From assembly GCA_947630925.1 (NCBI GenBank), contig CANRJM010000001.1, positions 186,001 to 250,000 of the forward strand: a DNA stretch of 64,000 bases, given 5' to 3'. The notes under the pieces were generated by a model that was not told the DNA's origin, searched no databases, and worked only from the letters and a program-made list of their open reading frames with translations. Positions 9,237 to 16,538 of the stretch are shown in pieces. The position numbers and the translations under genes were made by a program. Source of the DNA: an uncultured Lachnospiraceae bacterium. Its GTDB lineage: Bacteria > Bacillota > Clostridia > Lachnospirales > Lachnospiraceae. Each line of letters opens with the position of its first letter. Positions within the stretch are counted from its first letter, which is position 1.

Positions 9237-9980
9237 TTAGATAATCGGAATCGTCTTTTTTACACTTGGATTAAAATCAATTTCATATCCCCTGTATTTC
9301 AGTATCCTTTCATATTCGTCAATGTAATCTACCTCATCCCAGAACATCCCGTTGATATCATTGATATAGATTTCCTGCTCGCCGACATAAGAGTAAAGGA
9401 CATCTTCCCACCAACGATGATGCTCCCCTTTTTCTAACATTTCCTGCATTCGGTTCAGAAAGGAAGGGAGAAAGGAGCGGCTTATTTTAGCAATTCCTAC
9501 ATACTCGCCGGTAATATCGTTGCCTTCCAATTCTTTTCCGTATTTAATTAACTGGCCGTCTTCGTAATAAAATTTGTAGTCGGCCTGTTCTTTTCGGCTG
9601 CTGTCAGAAAACAGGACAGGGCTTTTGGTTTCGTCAAATATTTTTTTGACGAGGTTTTCTTCCAGATAAACATCTGCATTCATCAGAATCATGTCATCAT
9701 CCATAAAATCCCTTGCGAACCATGCAGAAGCAATACTGTTTGTTACATCATAGAAATAATTATGAAAATAGGTAATGTCATATCCTTTTAACAGTTCACG
9801 GATTTCCTTTCCGTGATATCCCAATACGATGCCGATTTCACTAATATGATTCTGCTGCAATTCCCGTATGGTATATTCAATTAAAGAAATTTCGCCGATA
9901 TCAACGGTACACTTCGGTTTTCCCTCAATATAACGGCTAATTCTGGTACCCTTTCCGGCAGCCATTAATAATGCTTTCAT
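9237..9980 (-). CDS. Sugar/choline-phosphate-type nucleotidyltransferase (LicC/PntC-like)
   Basis: 247 residues. The ATG at 9980 is preferred over one 42 bases upstream because GAGG stands six bases before it and the NTP-binding signature LLMAAGKGTRI starts at once. Further features are KPKCTVDIG, a DVTNSIASAWFA segment, NADVYLEEN (metal-binding Asp) and WDEVDYIDEY near the C-terminus. This layout resembles LicC choline-phosphate cytidylyltransferase and the cytidylyltransferase half of PntC, which activates aminoethylphosphonate. The adjacent upstream gene is an AEP-transaminase-like protein, which is the other half of PntC. CTP use and the phospho-substrate are inferred; a hexose-1-phosphate substrate cannot be excluded. 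Confidence 0.75.
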   Translation of the reverse strand: MKALLMAAGKGTRISRYIEGKPKCTVDIGEISLIEYTIRELQQNHISEIGIVLGYHGKEIRELLKGYDITYFHNYFYDVTNSIASAWFARDFMDDDMILMNADVYLEENLVKKIFDETKSPVLFSDSSRKEQADYKFYYEDGQLIKYGKELEGNDITGEYVGIAKISRSFLPSFLNRMQEMLEKGEHHRWWEDVLYSYVGEQEIYINDINGMFWDEVDYIDEYERILKYRGYEIDFNPSVKKTIPII

Positions 9981-10018
9981 ACTAAACCTCGTTTCTGATC
10001 TGCTGTACTTTTTGTTTA

Positions 10019-11107
10019 TCACATTTTATTTTCCAAAATGTCTTTCAATGCACGTATTAGTATATCGTTATCTTCTAAAGTCAGATCTCCAATATGGCCA
10101 ATACGCAATAAGCGGTTGCGCAGCTCTCCACCGCTTGGGCATACCCATATCTGATATTGTTCCTCTAACATCTCAAAGATTTGGTAAGCGTCTACTTTTT
10201 CTGGGACAAAAAGCGGCGTAAGGGAATTGGAAAGAGAATCTGATGCAATCCTATAAGAAAGCTGCTTTATTCCTTTGCGGAAATCAGCGGCTAAATCAGC
10301 GGTTTTTTGCAATTCTTTATCGAATCCACGGGTGTTAATCTGATTCAACCTGCAGTTAAGCTGTATTAAAATGCCTACAGCAGGTGTAAAAGGCGTCTGT
10401 CCGCGTTCTCCGTCTTTTAAATATAATTTAAAATCAAAATATAAACTATGTACCGTATTTTTCATGACCCGTTCCTGCGCTCTGGCATCCAAGGCAATCA
10501 ATGACAGTCCCGGCGGAATAGCATAGGCTTTTTGGGAACCGGTAATGACAGCGTTAACCCCCCAGCGTTCCATTTGGAATTCATCAGCCAAAAAGGAACT
10601 GATTGCATCCACGATCAAAAAGCAACTGTTTTTCCGGCAGAACGAAGCAATCACTTCCATGTTGTATAAGACGCCTGTAGAAGTTTCATGGTGGTTTACC
10701 AAAAAAGCAGTAAATCCTTTCCCGTCATACGGTTCTAAATCGGAAGAAGTAATGCCCCTTCCGCCGGGAAGGCAGATTTCTTCATAGGGAATATGGTGCA
10801 GTTGACACAACTGTACAAAACGTTTGCCAAAACCGCCTCCGTTTACAATCAATACTTTATCCTTCTCGTTTAAGGTATTGATAACCGTTGCTTCCATTCC
10901 CGAAGTACCGGAACCGGTCAGTGAAATGATGCGCGTTTCGGTATCGGCAGATAAAAATTTTTTTAACAAGGCTTCATTTTCAAGCATTAGTTTCGAAAAA
11001 TCTTTTGTTCTAAAATAAGGTACCTGTTCGGCGCCAATATCCCTGATAGAAGGCTCTATCATTACCGGTCCCATAGTAAAATTTAACTTTTTCAATGCAA
11101 TCTTCAT
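10019..11107 (-). CDS. Class V aminotransferase, 2-aminoethylphosphonate/alanine-glyoxylate transaminase-like
   Basis: 362 residues, start ATG after AAGGAAAG. It shows NFTMGPVMIEP at the N-terminus, SLTGSGTSGMEA (phosphate-binding loop), NHHETSTGVLY, VDAISSFLADEF (PLP-pyridine Asp) and GSQKAYAIPPGLS with the Schiff-base Lys (about 197). This is the arrangement of the PhnW/AGXT branch. It could transaminate phosphonoacetaldehyde or another small aldehyde or keto acid. No PEP mutase or phosphonopyruvate decarboxylase is present in the window, so a phosphonate product is unproven. It heads a three-gene minus operon with its own promoter just beyond the toxin-antitoxin pair. Confidence 0.8.
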   Translation of the reverse strand: MKIALKKLNFTMGPVMIEPSIRDIGAEQVPYFRTKDFSKLMLENEALLKKFLSADTETRIISLTGSGTSGMEATVINTLNEKDKVLIVNGGGFGKRFVQLCQLHHIPYEEICLPGGRGITSSDLEPYDGKGFTAFLVNHHETSTGVLYNMEVIASFCRKNSCFLIVDAISSFLADEFQMERWGVNAVITGSQKAYAIPPGLSLIALDARAQERVMKNTVHSLYFDFKLYLKDGERGQTPFTPAVGILIQLNCRLNQINTRGFDKELQKTADLAADFRKGIKQLSYRIASDSLSNSLTPLFVPEKVDAYQIFEMLEEQYQIWVCPSGGELRNRLLRIGHIGDLTLEDNDILIRALKDILENKM

Positions 11108-11195
11108 TATCTTTCCTTTCCTGCCATGGTCGTCATATTGCTAGCACACTTTTCCCGAAAGAGCTATTCTTCAAAACGAAACCATGAATGCTTTT

Positions 11196-11225
11196 ATTAT
11201 AGCATAAAGGAGGGCGGCTGTGCAA
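11196..11225 (-). promoter_or_regulatory. Sigma-A promoter for the aminotransferase operon
   Basis: Read on the minus strand: TTGCAC, 18 bases, TATAAT with TGC just before it (extended -10). It lies 90 bases upstream of the aminotransferase start and abuts the 3' end of the toxin gene, so the three-gene unit can be transcribed independently of the toxin-antitoxin operon. Confidence 0.7.
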
Positions 11226-11227
11226 TG

Positions 11228-11530
11228 TTATATACTCCGCCCCTGATATTGTATTGTTACCACATATACCGTTTTGTGTTTTTCATCAATGCGGAAAATA
11301 GCAATATAATTATCAATCAACAACTGTCTGTAACCCTTGCCGGCATATCTGCCCTCGTTACGTTCCTGATGCGACTGCGGAAAGGTATCTAAGCCCAAAA
11401 CAGCTTTTTTGATTCGATCAACCTGTCCTTTCGCATTTTCAGGTTCCAATTTATCACTAGCAATATATTTATAAATGCTGTCTAATTCGCGTATTGCTTT
11501 TGAATTGATTTTTACTTTGTATTTATCCAA
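11228..11530 (-). CDS. RelE/ParE-superfamily toxin
   Basis: About 100 residues if translation starts at the TTG at 11530, which overlaps the antitoxin stop and has GGAG about 9 bases upstream; the longer open frame to 11611 lacks such a site and adds residues foreign to the family. The protein has the ParE/RelE layout: YKVKINSKAIRELDSIYKYI helices, LDTFPQSHQ, then a beta-rich C-terminus with RQLLIDNYIAIFRID and VYVVTIQYQGR. Such toxins either cleave mRNA on the ribosome (RelE) or poison gyrase (ParE); the sequence does not decide, although the YIAIFRID and VYVV strands look RelE/YoeB/ParE-like in general. It is neutralised by the upstream antitoxin. Confidence 0.85.
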   Translation of the reverse strand: MDKYKVKINSKAIRELDSIYKYIASDKLEPENAKGQVDRIKKAVLGLDTFPQSHQERNEGRYAGKGYRQLLIDNYIAIFRIDEKHKTVYVVTIQYQGRSI

Positions 11531-11786
11531 AATGTCTTTTCTCCAATTCTTCAAAAACCGTTTCCGCATCAACTGCCTGTGTTCCGTTTGCAATTTCCTT
11601 CTCAGATTCATAGATTGCCTGATCTATGCGGTTTATCCTTGCAAATTTATCATATAATTCACTGCTCATTACAACCAGGTCGCTATAACCGTTTTTCGTA
11701 ATAAAAATAGGCTCCTGTTCCTTGTGTGCAAGGTTGGAGATTTCTGTTGTATTGCGTAAATCCTTAATGGGCATGATAAGCGGCAT
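11523..11786 (-). CDS. Phd/YefM-family antitoxin
   Basis: 87 residues. The ATG at 11786 has AAAGGAG eight bases upstream; a GTG nine bases earlier lies inside that site and is rejected. The N-terminal IMPIKDLRNTTEISNLAHK and the PIFITKNGYSDLVVMS segment are the DNA-binding Phd/YefM fold. The C-terminal helices (about 50-87) would wrap the toxin. Antitoxins of this class bind the operon promoter and repress it with the toxin as co-repressor. The stop overlaps the proposed TTG of the toxin gene by eight bases, typical of translationally coupled pairs. Confidence 0.88.
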   Translation of the reverse strand: MPLIMPIKDLRNTTEISNLAHKEQEPIFITKNGYSDLVVMSSELYDKFARINRIDQAIYESEKEIANGTQAVDAETVFEELEKRHFG

Positions 11787-11812
11787 GACGTTCACTCCTT
11801 TCTCTAGGCATA

Positions 11813-11841
11813 ATTATAGCACAATTATGTTCTTTTTGCAA
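11813..11841 (-). promoter_or_regulatory. Sigma-A promoter of the toxin-antitoxin operon
   Basis: On the minus strand: TTGCAA, 17 bases, TATAAT, 27 bases before the antitoxin ATG. The short leader leaves the promoter within reach of an autoregulating Phd-type antitoxin; no clear palindrome was identified. Confidence 0.75.
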
Positions 11842-12111
11842 TAGTATATCCTTGAGTTTCCGCAGATATATCCACAGAAGCTTGGAATGACTTTGCAGAC
11901 CGTCCACAAATTTCAAAAAATGAAAGTTATCGTTTATGAGAACTGATGTAAAATTACGCTGAAGTAATTACAAAAAATACTAGTGAAAAATTAAAAAAAT
12001 TATGGTAAAATGATGATGTTTCGTCAAAAGCAATGGAACATTGCAAGAATCGATTGTCCGTACGCAGACGATTTTTGATGATGTATCTGCTGCCGGAGAC
12101 GTACAATATGC
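11842..12111. other. Intergenic stretch without a convincing gene
   Basis: AT-rich. On the plus strand there is a possible extended -10 (TGG then TAAAAT at about 12012-12017) with a weak GTGAAA -35, and about 100 bases later the strong hairpin at 12116-12139. A small hairpin with a T run lies near 12053-12078. Open frames here are 22 residues or shorter. A short non-coding transcript is possible but not shown. Confidence 0.3.
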
Positions 12112-12145
12112 AAAAAGCCCCGGACCGTACGCCGGGGCTTTTTGT
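12112..12145 (-). terminator. Rho-independent terminator, probably bidirectional
   Basis: A perfect eight-base-pair GC-rich stem (12116-12123 with 12132-12139) flanked by five A on the left and a T run on the right, so it can act in both directions. It lies just past the stop of the minus-strand ligase/polymerase gene and would end that transcript. Confidence 0.9.
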
Positions 12146-12153
12146 TATATTGG

Positions 12154-13989
12154 TCATATAGCGGAACCTGCTTTTTTTCCCTCTTTAGTCAGATGGTAAT
12201 TAATCCCTAATCCCATACCGCCAAGCGCGAAAAAGATTGGCGATACGGCAATACAGGAGTCATTTGTCAGTCCCAGAATCAGATAACCGATAACGCTGGC
12301 AAGAATGGCGACGCCTATTTTTGGCAGGATGCCGTCATATTGCTGTTTCCAATACAGCTTTATGCTTCCGATCATGTACCAACCCCAGAAAATCAGGAAA
12401 GCAAGGAGTGATGGAACGCCGGTTTGCGCTGCAATCTGTAAGTACATACAGTGCGGACGGGTAATAATCTCGCCGTCGTGGCCGGAGTTGTATAAACCGA
12501 CCAGATCATCATTTGGAAATGCGATGATAAAGGTATCGGGTCCGGAACCCAGGAAAAAATATTTTTTCAAAAGCGGAAGGGTACGCGCCCAGATATAGCC
12601 GCGCATATTTGCAAAATGATAGTGTTCCTCTAAAAAGGCAATCCCCTTTTTCTGTGTTTTTAACTGAAAGAAAGCATTCCCCAGACCTTTGACATAGTAT
12701 TTGGAATCTCCCTTTTTCATGGTGTTTGAAAAATACCATGTTTTTCCGTCTATTATAATCTGAAAACCAGAGAAAGAATTTTCTTCGCTGCCTTTGACAG
12801 CAGAAAATTGGAATGGGAAACGGGAGTCGGTAATCTTATTAAGTTGATTTGCGGTATCTATCTGACAGGGAACGGCATTCCCGTTATCATCCGTCAGCAG
12901 GAATCCTGTAATGGCATTATTGGCATCGACTTCTGCTTTAAAGTGGATTGTATGGTTATTGTAAGTAATACTCACATCATCTCCTGTTACGATACTCTGT
13001 AGAGCGTGCTGTTCTTTCTGTGCGGAAAACATGTTTTGCATCCGGTTCAGCAAAATGCCGTGGTTCATAACATTAATGCCAATAAAAGCAATCAGGACAA
13101 CAGAAATGACGGCAGTCGTAATGATCCAGTTCTTGAAGAAAACCTTACGCATACACAAAAGCATGATGATAAAAGAAAGGATAAGAGAGACAATGCCCGC
13201 GCGTGACTGGGATGCAAAGAGGATTAGCAGCATGGAAAGAATCAGGACGCCATATCCAATACGGTAGAGAATTTTCTTCGTGTGGAAGAGAAGCGCTACC
13301 AGAACAGGTACAACCAGTGCAACGTAGAATCCTACATAATTTGGGTTGTATAAAGACAGGTAGGTTCGTCCCGGTTCAAATTTGAATGATAACTTATTAT
13401 TATGGTATTTTGCAGGAAGAATAAAGTTTTTGATAAAATCTGTCCGGTAGATATCATGAGAAAATACCTGGGACAGACCAATGATACACATGACGGCAAC
13501 GCCGGCAACAAACCAGGGCATTAGCCGTTTTACGGCCGCTTCTGTATGCAGGTTATAAAAGGAATAGTATAGGATGAAACCATATCCCATTAAAATCCAT
13601 ACCGGCTCAAACTGTTCATAAATACCGGAAAAGGAATATCCTGTGTTAATAGAAAAACATGCGGACAACAGGGTAAGACCGCAGTATACGGCAAGCGGAA
13701 TCAGATTCTTTGTCCAGATTGGCTGTATTTCCGCAGAAAATATCATATACAGCATCATAAAAAGAATCAGGACCAGCGTGATCAGAAGCCATACCATTTT
13801 GCTGTGCAGAAAGAAATCCAGTGTTTGAACAGGACCCTGATACCAGTTAAATTTTCCAAGTCCCGTATCATATGCATATAAATAAACAATAGCGGGAATA
13901 ATTGACAGAATGGCGATGCATGGAATCAGATAGGAAAGAGGATATTTCCTTTCTGTCCTTTTCTTCTTATTTTTCTCGTTTTTTGCCAT
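12154..13989 (-). CDS. O-antigen ligase/polymerase (Wzy/WaaL family) membrane protein
   Basis: 611 residues. ATG at 13989 follows GGAGGG by six bases; the frame extends 33 bases further without a ribosome site. A Lys/Arg-rich N-terminal tail precedes about 11-12 hydrophobic segments. ASQSRAGIVSLILSFIIMLL (about 258-277) carries the Ser-Arg-Ala-Gly signature of the Wzy_C domain. A large hydrophilic loop of about 170 residues (about 320-490) follows, with beta-rich sequence and the conserved-type FFLGSGPDTF and the HCMYLQIAAQTG helix. Such enzymes polymerise or ligate lipid-linked oligosaccharides outside the membrane. Here it faces the sugar transferase gene divergently and is a monocistronic unit with its own terminator. 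Polymerase versus ligase cannot be decided. Confidence 0.85.
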   Translation of the reverse strand: MAKNEKNKKKRTERKYPLSYLIPCIAILSIIPAIVYLYAYDTGLGKFNWYQGPVQTLDFFLHSKMVWLLITLVLILFMMLYMIFSAEIQPIWTKNLIPLAVYCGLTLLSACFSINTGYSFSGIYEQFEPVWILMGYGFILYYSFYNLHTEAAVKRLMPWFVAGVAVMCIIGLSQVFSHDIYRTDFIKNFILPAKYHNNKLSFKFEPGRTYLSLYNPNYVGFYVALVVPVLVALLFHTKKILYRIGYGVLILSMLLILFASQSRAGIVSLILSFIIMLLCMRKVFFKNWIITTAVISVVLIAFIGINVMNHGILLNRMQNMFSAQKEQHALQSIVTGDDVSITYNNHTIHFKAEVDANNAITGFLLTDDNGNAVPCQIDTANQLNKITDSRFPFQFSAVKGSEENSFSGFQIIIDGKTWYFSNTMKKGDSKYYVKGLGNAFFQLKTQKKGIAFLEEHYHFANMRGYIWARTLPLLKKYFFLGSGPDTFIIAFPNDDLVGLYNSGHDGEIITRPHCMYLQIAAQTGVPSLLAFLIFWGWYMIGSIKLYWKQQYDGILPKIGVAILASVIGYLILGLTNDSCIAVSPIFFALGGMGLGINYHLTKEGKKAGSAI

Positions 13990-14127
13990 AAACAGCCCTC
14001 CGTTTTGCATTATTTTTATCAATATTTATCGTATACCATATGTTATCACAAAAGAAGAAAAGAGACAATTCCCTCTTTTTGGATGCAGGAAACGCTGGCC
14101 GGTAGACGGACTTTTCCGGTTCCAGAG

Positions 14128-14156
14128 TTGACATAAAATCAGGGAATGTATACAAT
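14128..14156 (+). promoter_or_regulatory. Sigma-A promoter of the GntR/sugar-transferase operon
   Basis: TTGACA, exactly 17 bases, TACAAT. The transcript should start near 14163, which rules out the ATG at 14146 as the start of the regulator gene. Confidence 0.8.
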
Positions 14157-14193
14157 AAAAAGGGATGTCAGGATTGGCAGGAATATGATAAAA

Positions 14194-14907
14194 ATGGAGA
14201 AATATATGGAAAATTATGGAAGTGGAAAAGAGGATATGGATAAATATTCCCTGCGCGGGAAAGTATTTAATAAGATTCGGGAAGATATATTGGCAGGGAA
14301 TTACAAAGAAAAGGATGAATTAAAGGAAGCAGCCATCAGCAAAGCGCTTGGCGTGTCAAGAACGCCGGTCAGGGAGGCGCTGCGCCAGTTGGAGTTAGAG
14401 GGGCTTATCAGTATTATTCCCAATAAAGGAGCATACGTCAATGGAATTACGGCGGAGGATATTTACGATATCTATGTAATTCGTTCCTATTTGGAGGGAT
14501 TGTGTGCAAAATGGGCATGTAAGCGCATTTCTGCAGAACAGATAGAAGAGTTGGAGGAAATTATCTATTTAAGCGAATTTCATATTAAGAAAGAGCATTG
14601 GGAGCAGATTTATGAATTAGATAACCGCTTTCATTTCTATCTGTACGAGGCATGCGGAAGCAAGATATTGGAACACATTTTATCTGATTATCATCATTAT
14701 GTAGAACGGGTACGAAAAAATACGCTTTCTTCCAGGGAAAGGGCGCTTACGGCAAATACAGAGCATAAAGCGATTTTGGACGCTGTCATTCATAAGGATG
14801 AAGAAAAGGCGGAAAAACTTGCAAATGAACATATTTTCCGCTCGCTTGCCAATATTAAAGATCAGGGATTGGAGAAACTAATGGAGAAACACGAAGACAG
14901 GAAATAA
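14194..14907 (+). CDS. GntR-family (FadR/FCD subfamily) transcriptional regulator
   Basis: About 237 residues. The ATG at 14194 (AGGA 10 bases upstream) or the one at 14206 (GGAGA five bases upstream) is likely, because an earlier ATG lies within the promoter -10 box. The winged helix-turn-helix is SLRGKVFNKIREDIL ... ELKEAAISKALGVSRTPVRE ALRQLELEGLI, the GntR signature. The rest is an all-helical FCD effector domain with the metal-type residues in DNRFHFYLY and ANTEHKAILDAV (Asp/His positions). FCD regulators sense small organic acids or sugar derivatives. Two bases separate it from the sugar transferase gene, so it probably controls this two-gene unit or the glycan locus; the effector is unknown. 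Confidence 0.88.
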   Translation: MEKYMENYGSGKEDMDKYSLRGKVFNKIREDILAGNYKEKDELKEAAISKALGVSRTPVREALRQLELEGLISIIPNKGAYVNGITAEDIYDIYVIRSYLEGLCAKWACKRISAEQIEELEEIIYLSEFHIKKEHWEQIYELDNRFHFYLYEACGSKILEHILSDYHHYVERVRKNTLSSRERALTANTEHKAILDAVIHKDEEKAEKLANEHIFRSLANIKDQGLEKLMEKHEDRK

Positions 14908-14921
14908 GATTGAGGGCGCAT

Positions 14922-16391
14922 ATGCAAAAGTATGATCCATATAAGAAAACGATGCTCTTTATCGCATCGCTGTTTAATGTACTAATAATGACTTTTATCT
15001 TTGCCTGCTGCTGGTATCATTATTATGCCGGCATGATGTATGGCGGGGTTCGTTTTTACCGGAAAGGAAACTATGTCGTAATCGCCCTGTACGCATTGCT
15101 TTTGTTTTTCTTTTCCATGATGTATGGAAGTTTAAAGATTGGACAACTCCGCAGAATTGAGATTTTGTTATCGCAATATCTCAGCCTTTTGATTACCAAT
15201 CTGATTTTTTATATCATTATTTCACTGTTGGCATTCCGATTTGTGGCAGTGGGATACCTTGCTGCGGCTATGCTATGTGAAATGGTATGTTCTTCTTTGT
15301 GGGATATTGTGGTCATCGACTTATATAACCGGATGTTTCAGCCGTGGAAGCTGCTTTTGATCTATGGAGAACGGCCGGCTTCAGACCTGGTATATAAGGT
15401 GGAAACCAGACGGGATAAATATCTGATTTATGATGCGATTCATGTTGACGAGGGGATGGAGAAAATAGCAGAGCGGGTGAAGGAATTCCAGGCAGTTATT
15501 ATCGGCGATATTTCTGCCATTAAGCGCAATGATATTTTAAAATACTGCTATGCCAATAAAATCAGGGCATATGTGATTCCTAAGATTTCTGATATTATTT
15601 TAATGGGAACCGACAGGGTGCATGTCTTTGATACCCCGTTTCTTCTTTCAAGGGGATATACGTTAAGCTTTGAACAGCGGCTTGGAAAACGCATCTTAGA
15701 TTTAACGCTGGCCGTGCCATTGCTTCTTTTAGCGCTCCCGTTTATGCTGCTTACGGCGGCGGCGATTAAAGTGGCGGATGGAGGACCGGTTTTTTATAAA
15801 CAGATTCGCTGTACAAAGTATGAGAAAGAATTTTGTATCTATAAATTCCGCAGTATGGTAGTGGATGCGGAGAAAGACGGCGTTGCAAAACTGGCGAAGG
15901 AAAATGACGAAAGGATTACTAAGGTAGGGAAGTTTATCCGGGCGGTGCGATTTGATGAATTGCCGCAGCTATTTAATATTATCAAGGGGGACATGTCTTT
16001 TGTAGGTCCGAGACCGGAGCGTCCGGAGCTGATTCGGGAGTATTGCAGGACCATGCCGGAATTTCCGTTCCGAAACAGGGTCAAGGCGGGTCTGACCGGA
16101 TATGCCCAGGTATATGGGAAATATAATACGACGCCGTATGATAAATTAAAGCTGGACCTGTTTTATATTGCAAACTGGTCATTATGGATGGATGTTAAGC
16201 TGATCTTGATGACAGTTAAGACGATATTCCGCAGGGAGTCCACGGAAGGCATAGAGGAGAAGCGGGCAGCCGTATCGGAAACAATGGATAAAACGTCTGA
16301 AAATATAGAAGATATTGTCAGGGAAATTGTGAATACGACAAAGGAACAGACAGATAATATCGGCAAATCGCGCAAAAAATCGAAACAATAG
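14922..16391 (+). CDS. Polyprenyl glycosylphosphotransferase (undecaprenyl-phosphate sugar-1-phosphate transferase)
   Basis: 489 residues from the ATG at 14922, which has GAGGG about six bases upstream (the TTG at 14910 is the alternative). The N-terminal part has four to five hydrophobic segments (about 10-135), then a Rossmann-like soluble region (about 140-245). The catalytic bacterial sugar transferase domain runs from about 255: LGKRILDLTLAVPLLLLAL, ADGGPVFYKQIR, FCIYKFRSM, DELPQLFNIIKGDMSFVGPRPERPE. This is the PssY/WbaP/CpsE class, which moves hexose- or amino-sugar-1-phosphate from a UDP-sugar to undecaprenyl phosphate and starts repeat-unit synthesis. A Glu/Thr/Lys-rich tail of about 50 residues is unusual and may be disordered. 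Confidence 0.92.
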   Translation: MQKYDPYKKTMLFIASLFNVLIMTFIFACCWYHYYAGMMYGGVRFYRKGNYVVIALYALLLFFFSMMYGSLKIGQLRRIEILLSQYLSLLITNLIFYIIISLLAFRFVAVGYLAAAMLCEMVCSSLWDIVVIDLYNRMFQPWKLLLIYGERPASDLVYKVETRRDKYLIYDAIHVDEGMEKIAERVKEFQAVIIGDISAIKRNDILKYCYANKIRAYVIPKISDIILMGTDRVHVFDTPFLLSRGYTLSFEQRLGKRILDLTLAVPLLLLALPFMLLTAAAIKVADGGPVFYKQIRCTKYEKEFCIYKFRSMVVDAEKDGVAKLAKENDERITKVGKFIRAVRFDELPQLFNIIKGDMSFVGPRPERPELIREYCRTMPEFPFRNRVKAGLTGYAQVYGKYNTTPYDKLKLDLFYIANWSLWMDVKLILMTVKTIFRRESTEGIEEKRAAVSETMDKTSENIEDIVREIVNTTKEQTDNIGKSRKKSKQ

Positions 16392-16538
16392 AAAGCGTTT
16401 TTCATAAAGGCTGTTCTATATTGAAATATGTCTGCTTTTATGATATCCTTTTACTATATTATATTATGCGTATGATGCATGATTTTTATAAAGAAATGTA
16501 GCTGCCGGATTGATTTCATAAAAGGGTGATCGTTTACT

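Noticed and set aside
11126..11392. A plus-strand reading frame of 88 codons across the toxin 3' end.
   Set aside because: It overlaps the minus-strand promoter and the toxin gene, and has no family features.
16392..16538. Terminator or promoter between the sugar transferase and the sulfatase-fold gene.
   Set aside because: An inverted repeat (16403-16442) and a TTGAAA-17-TATCCT pair are present, but both are too weak to call; the genes may be one transcript.
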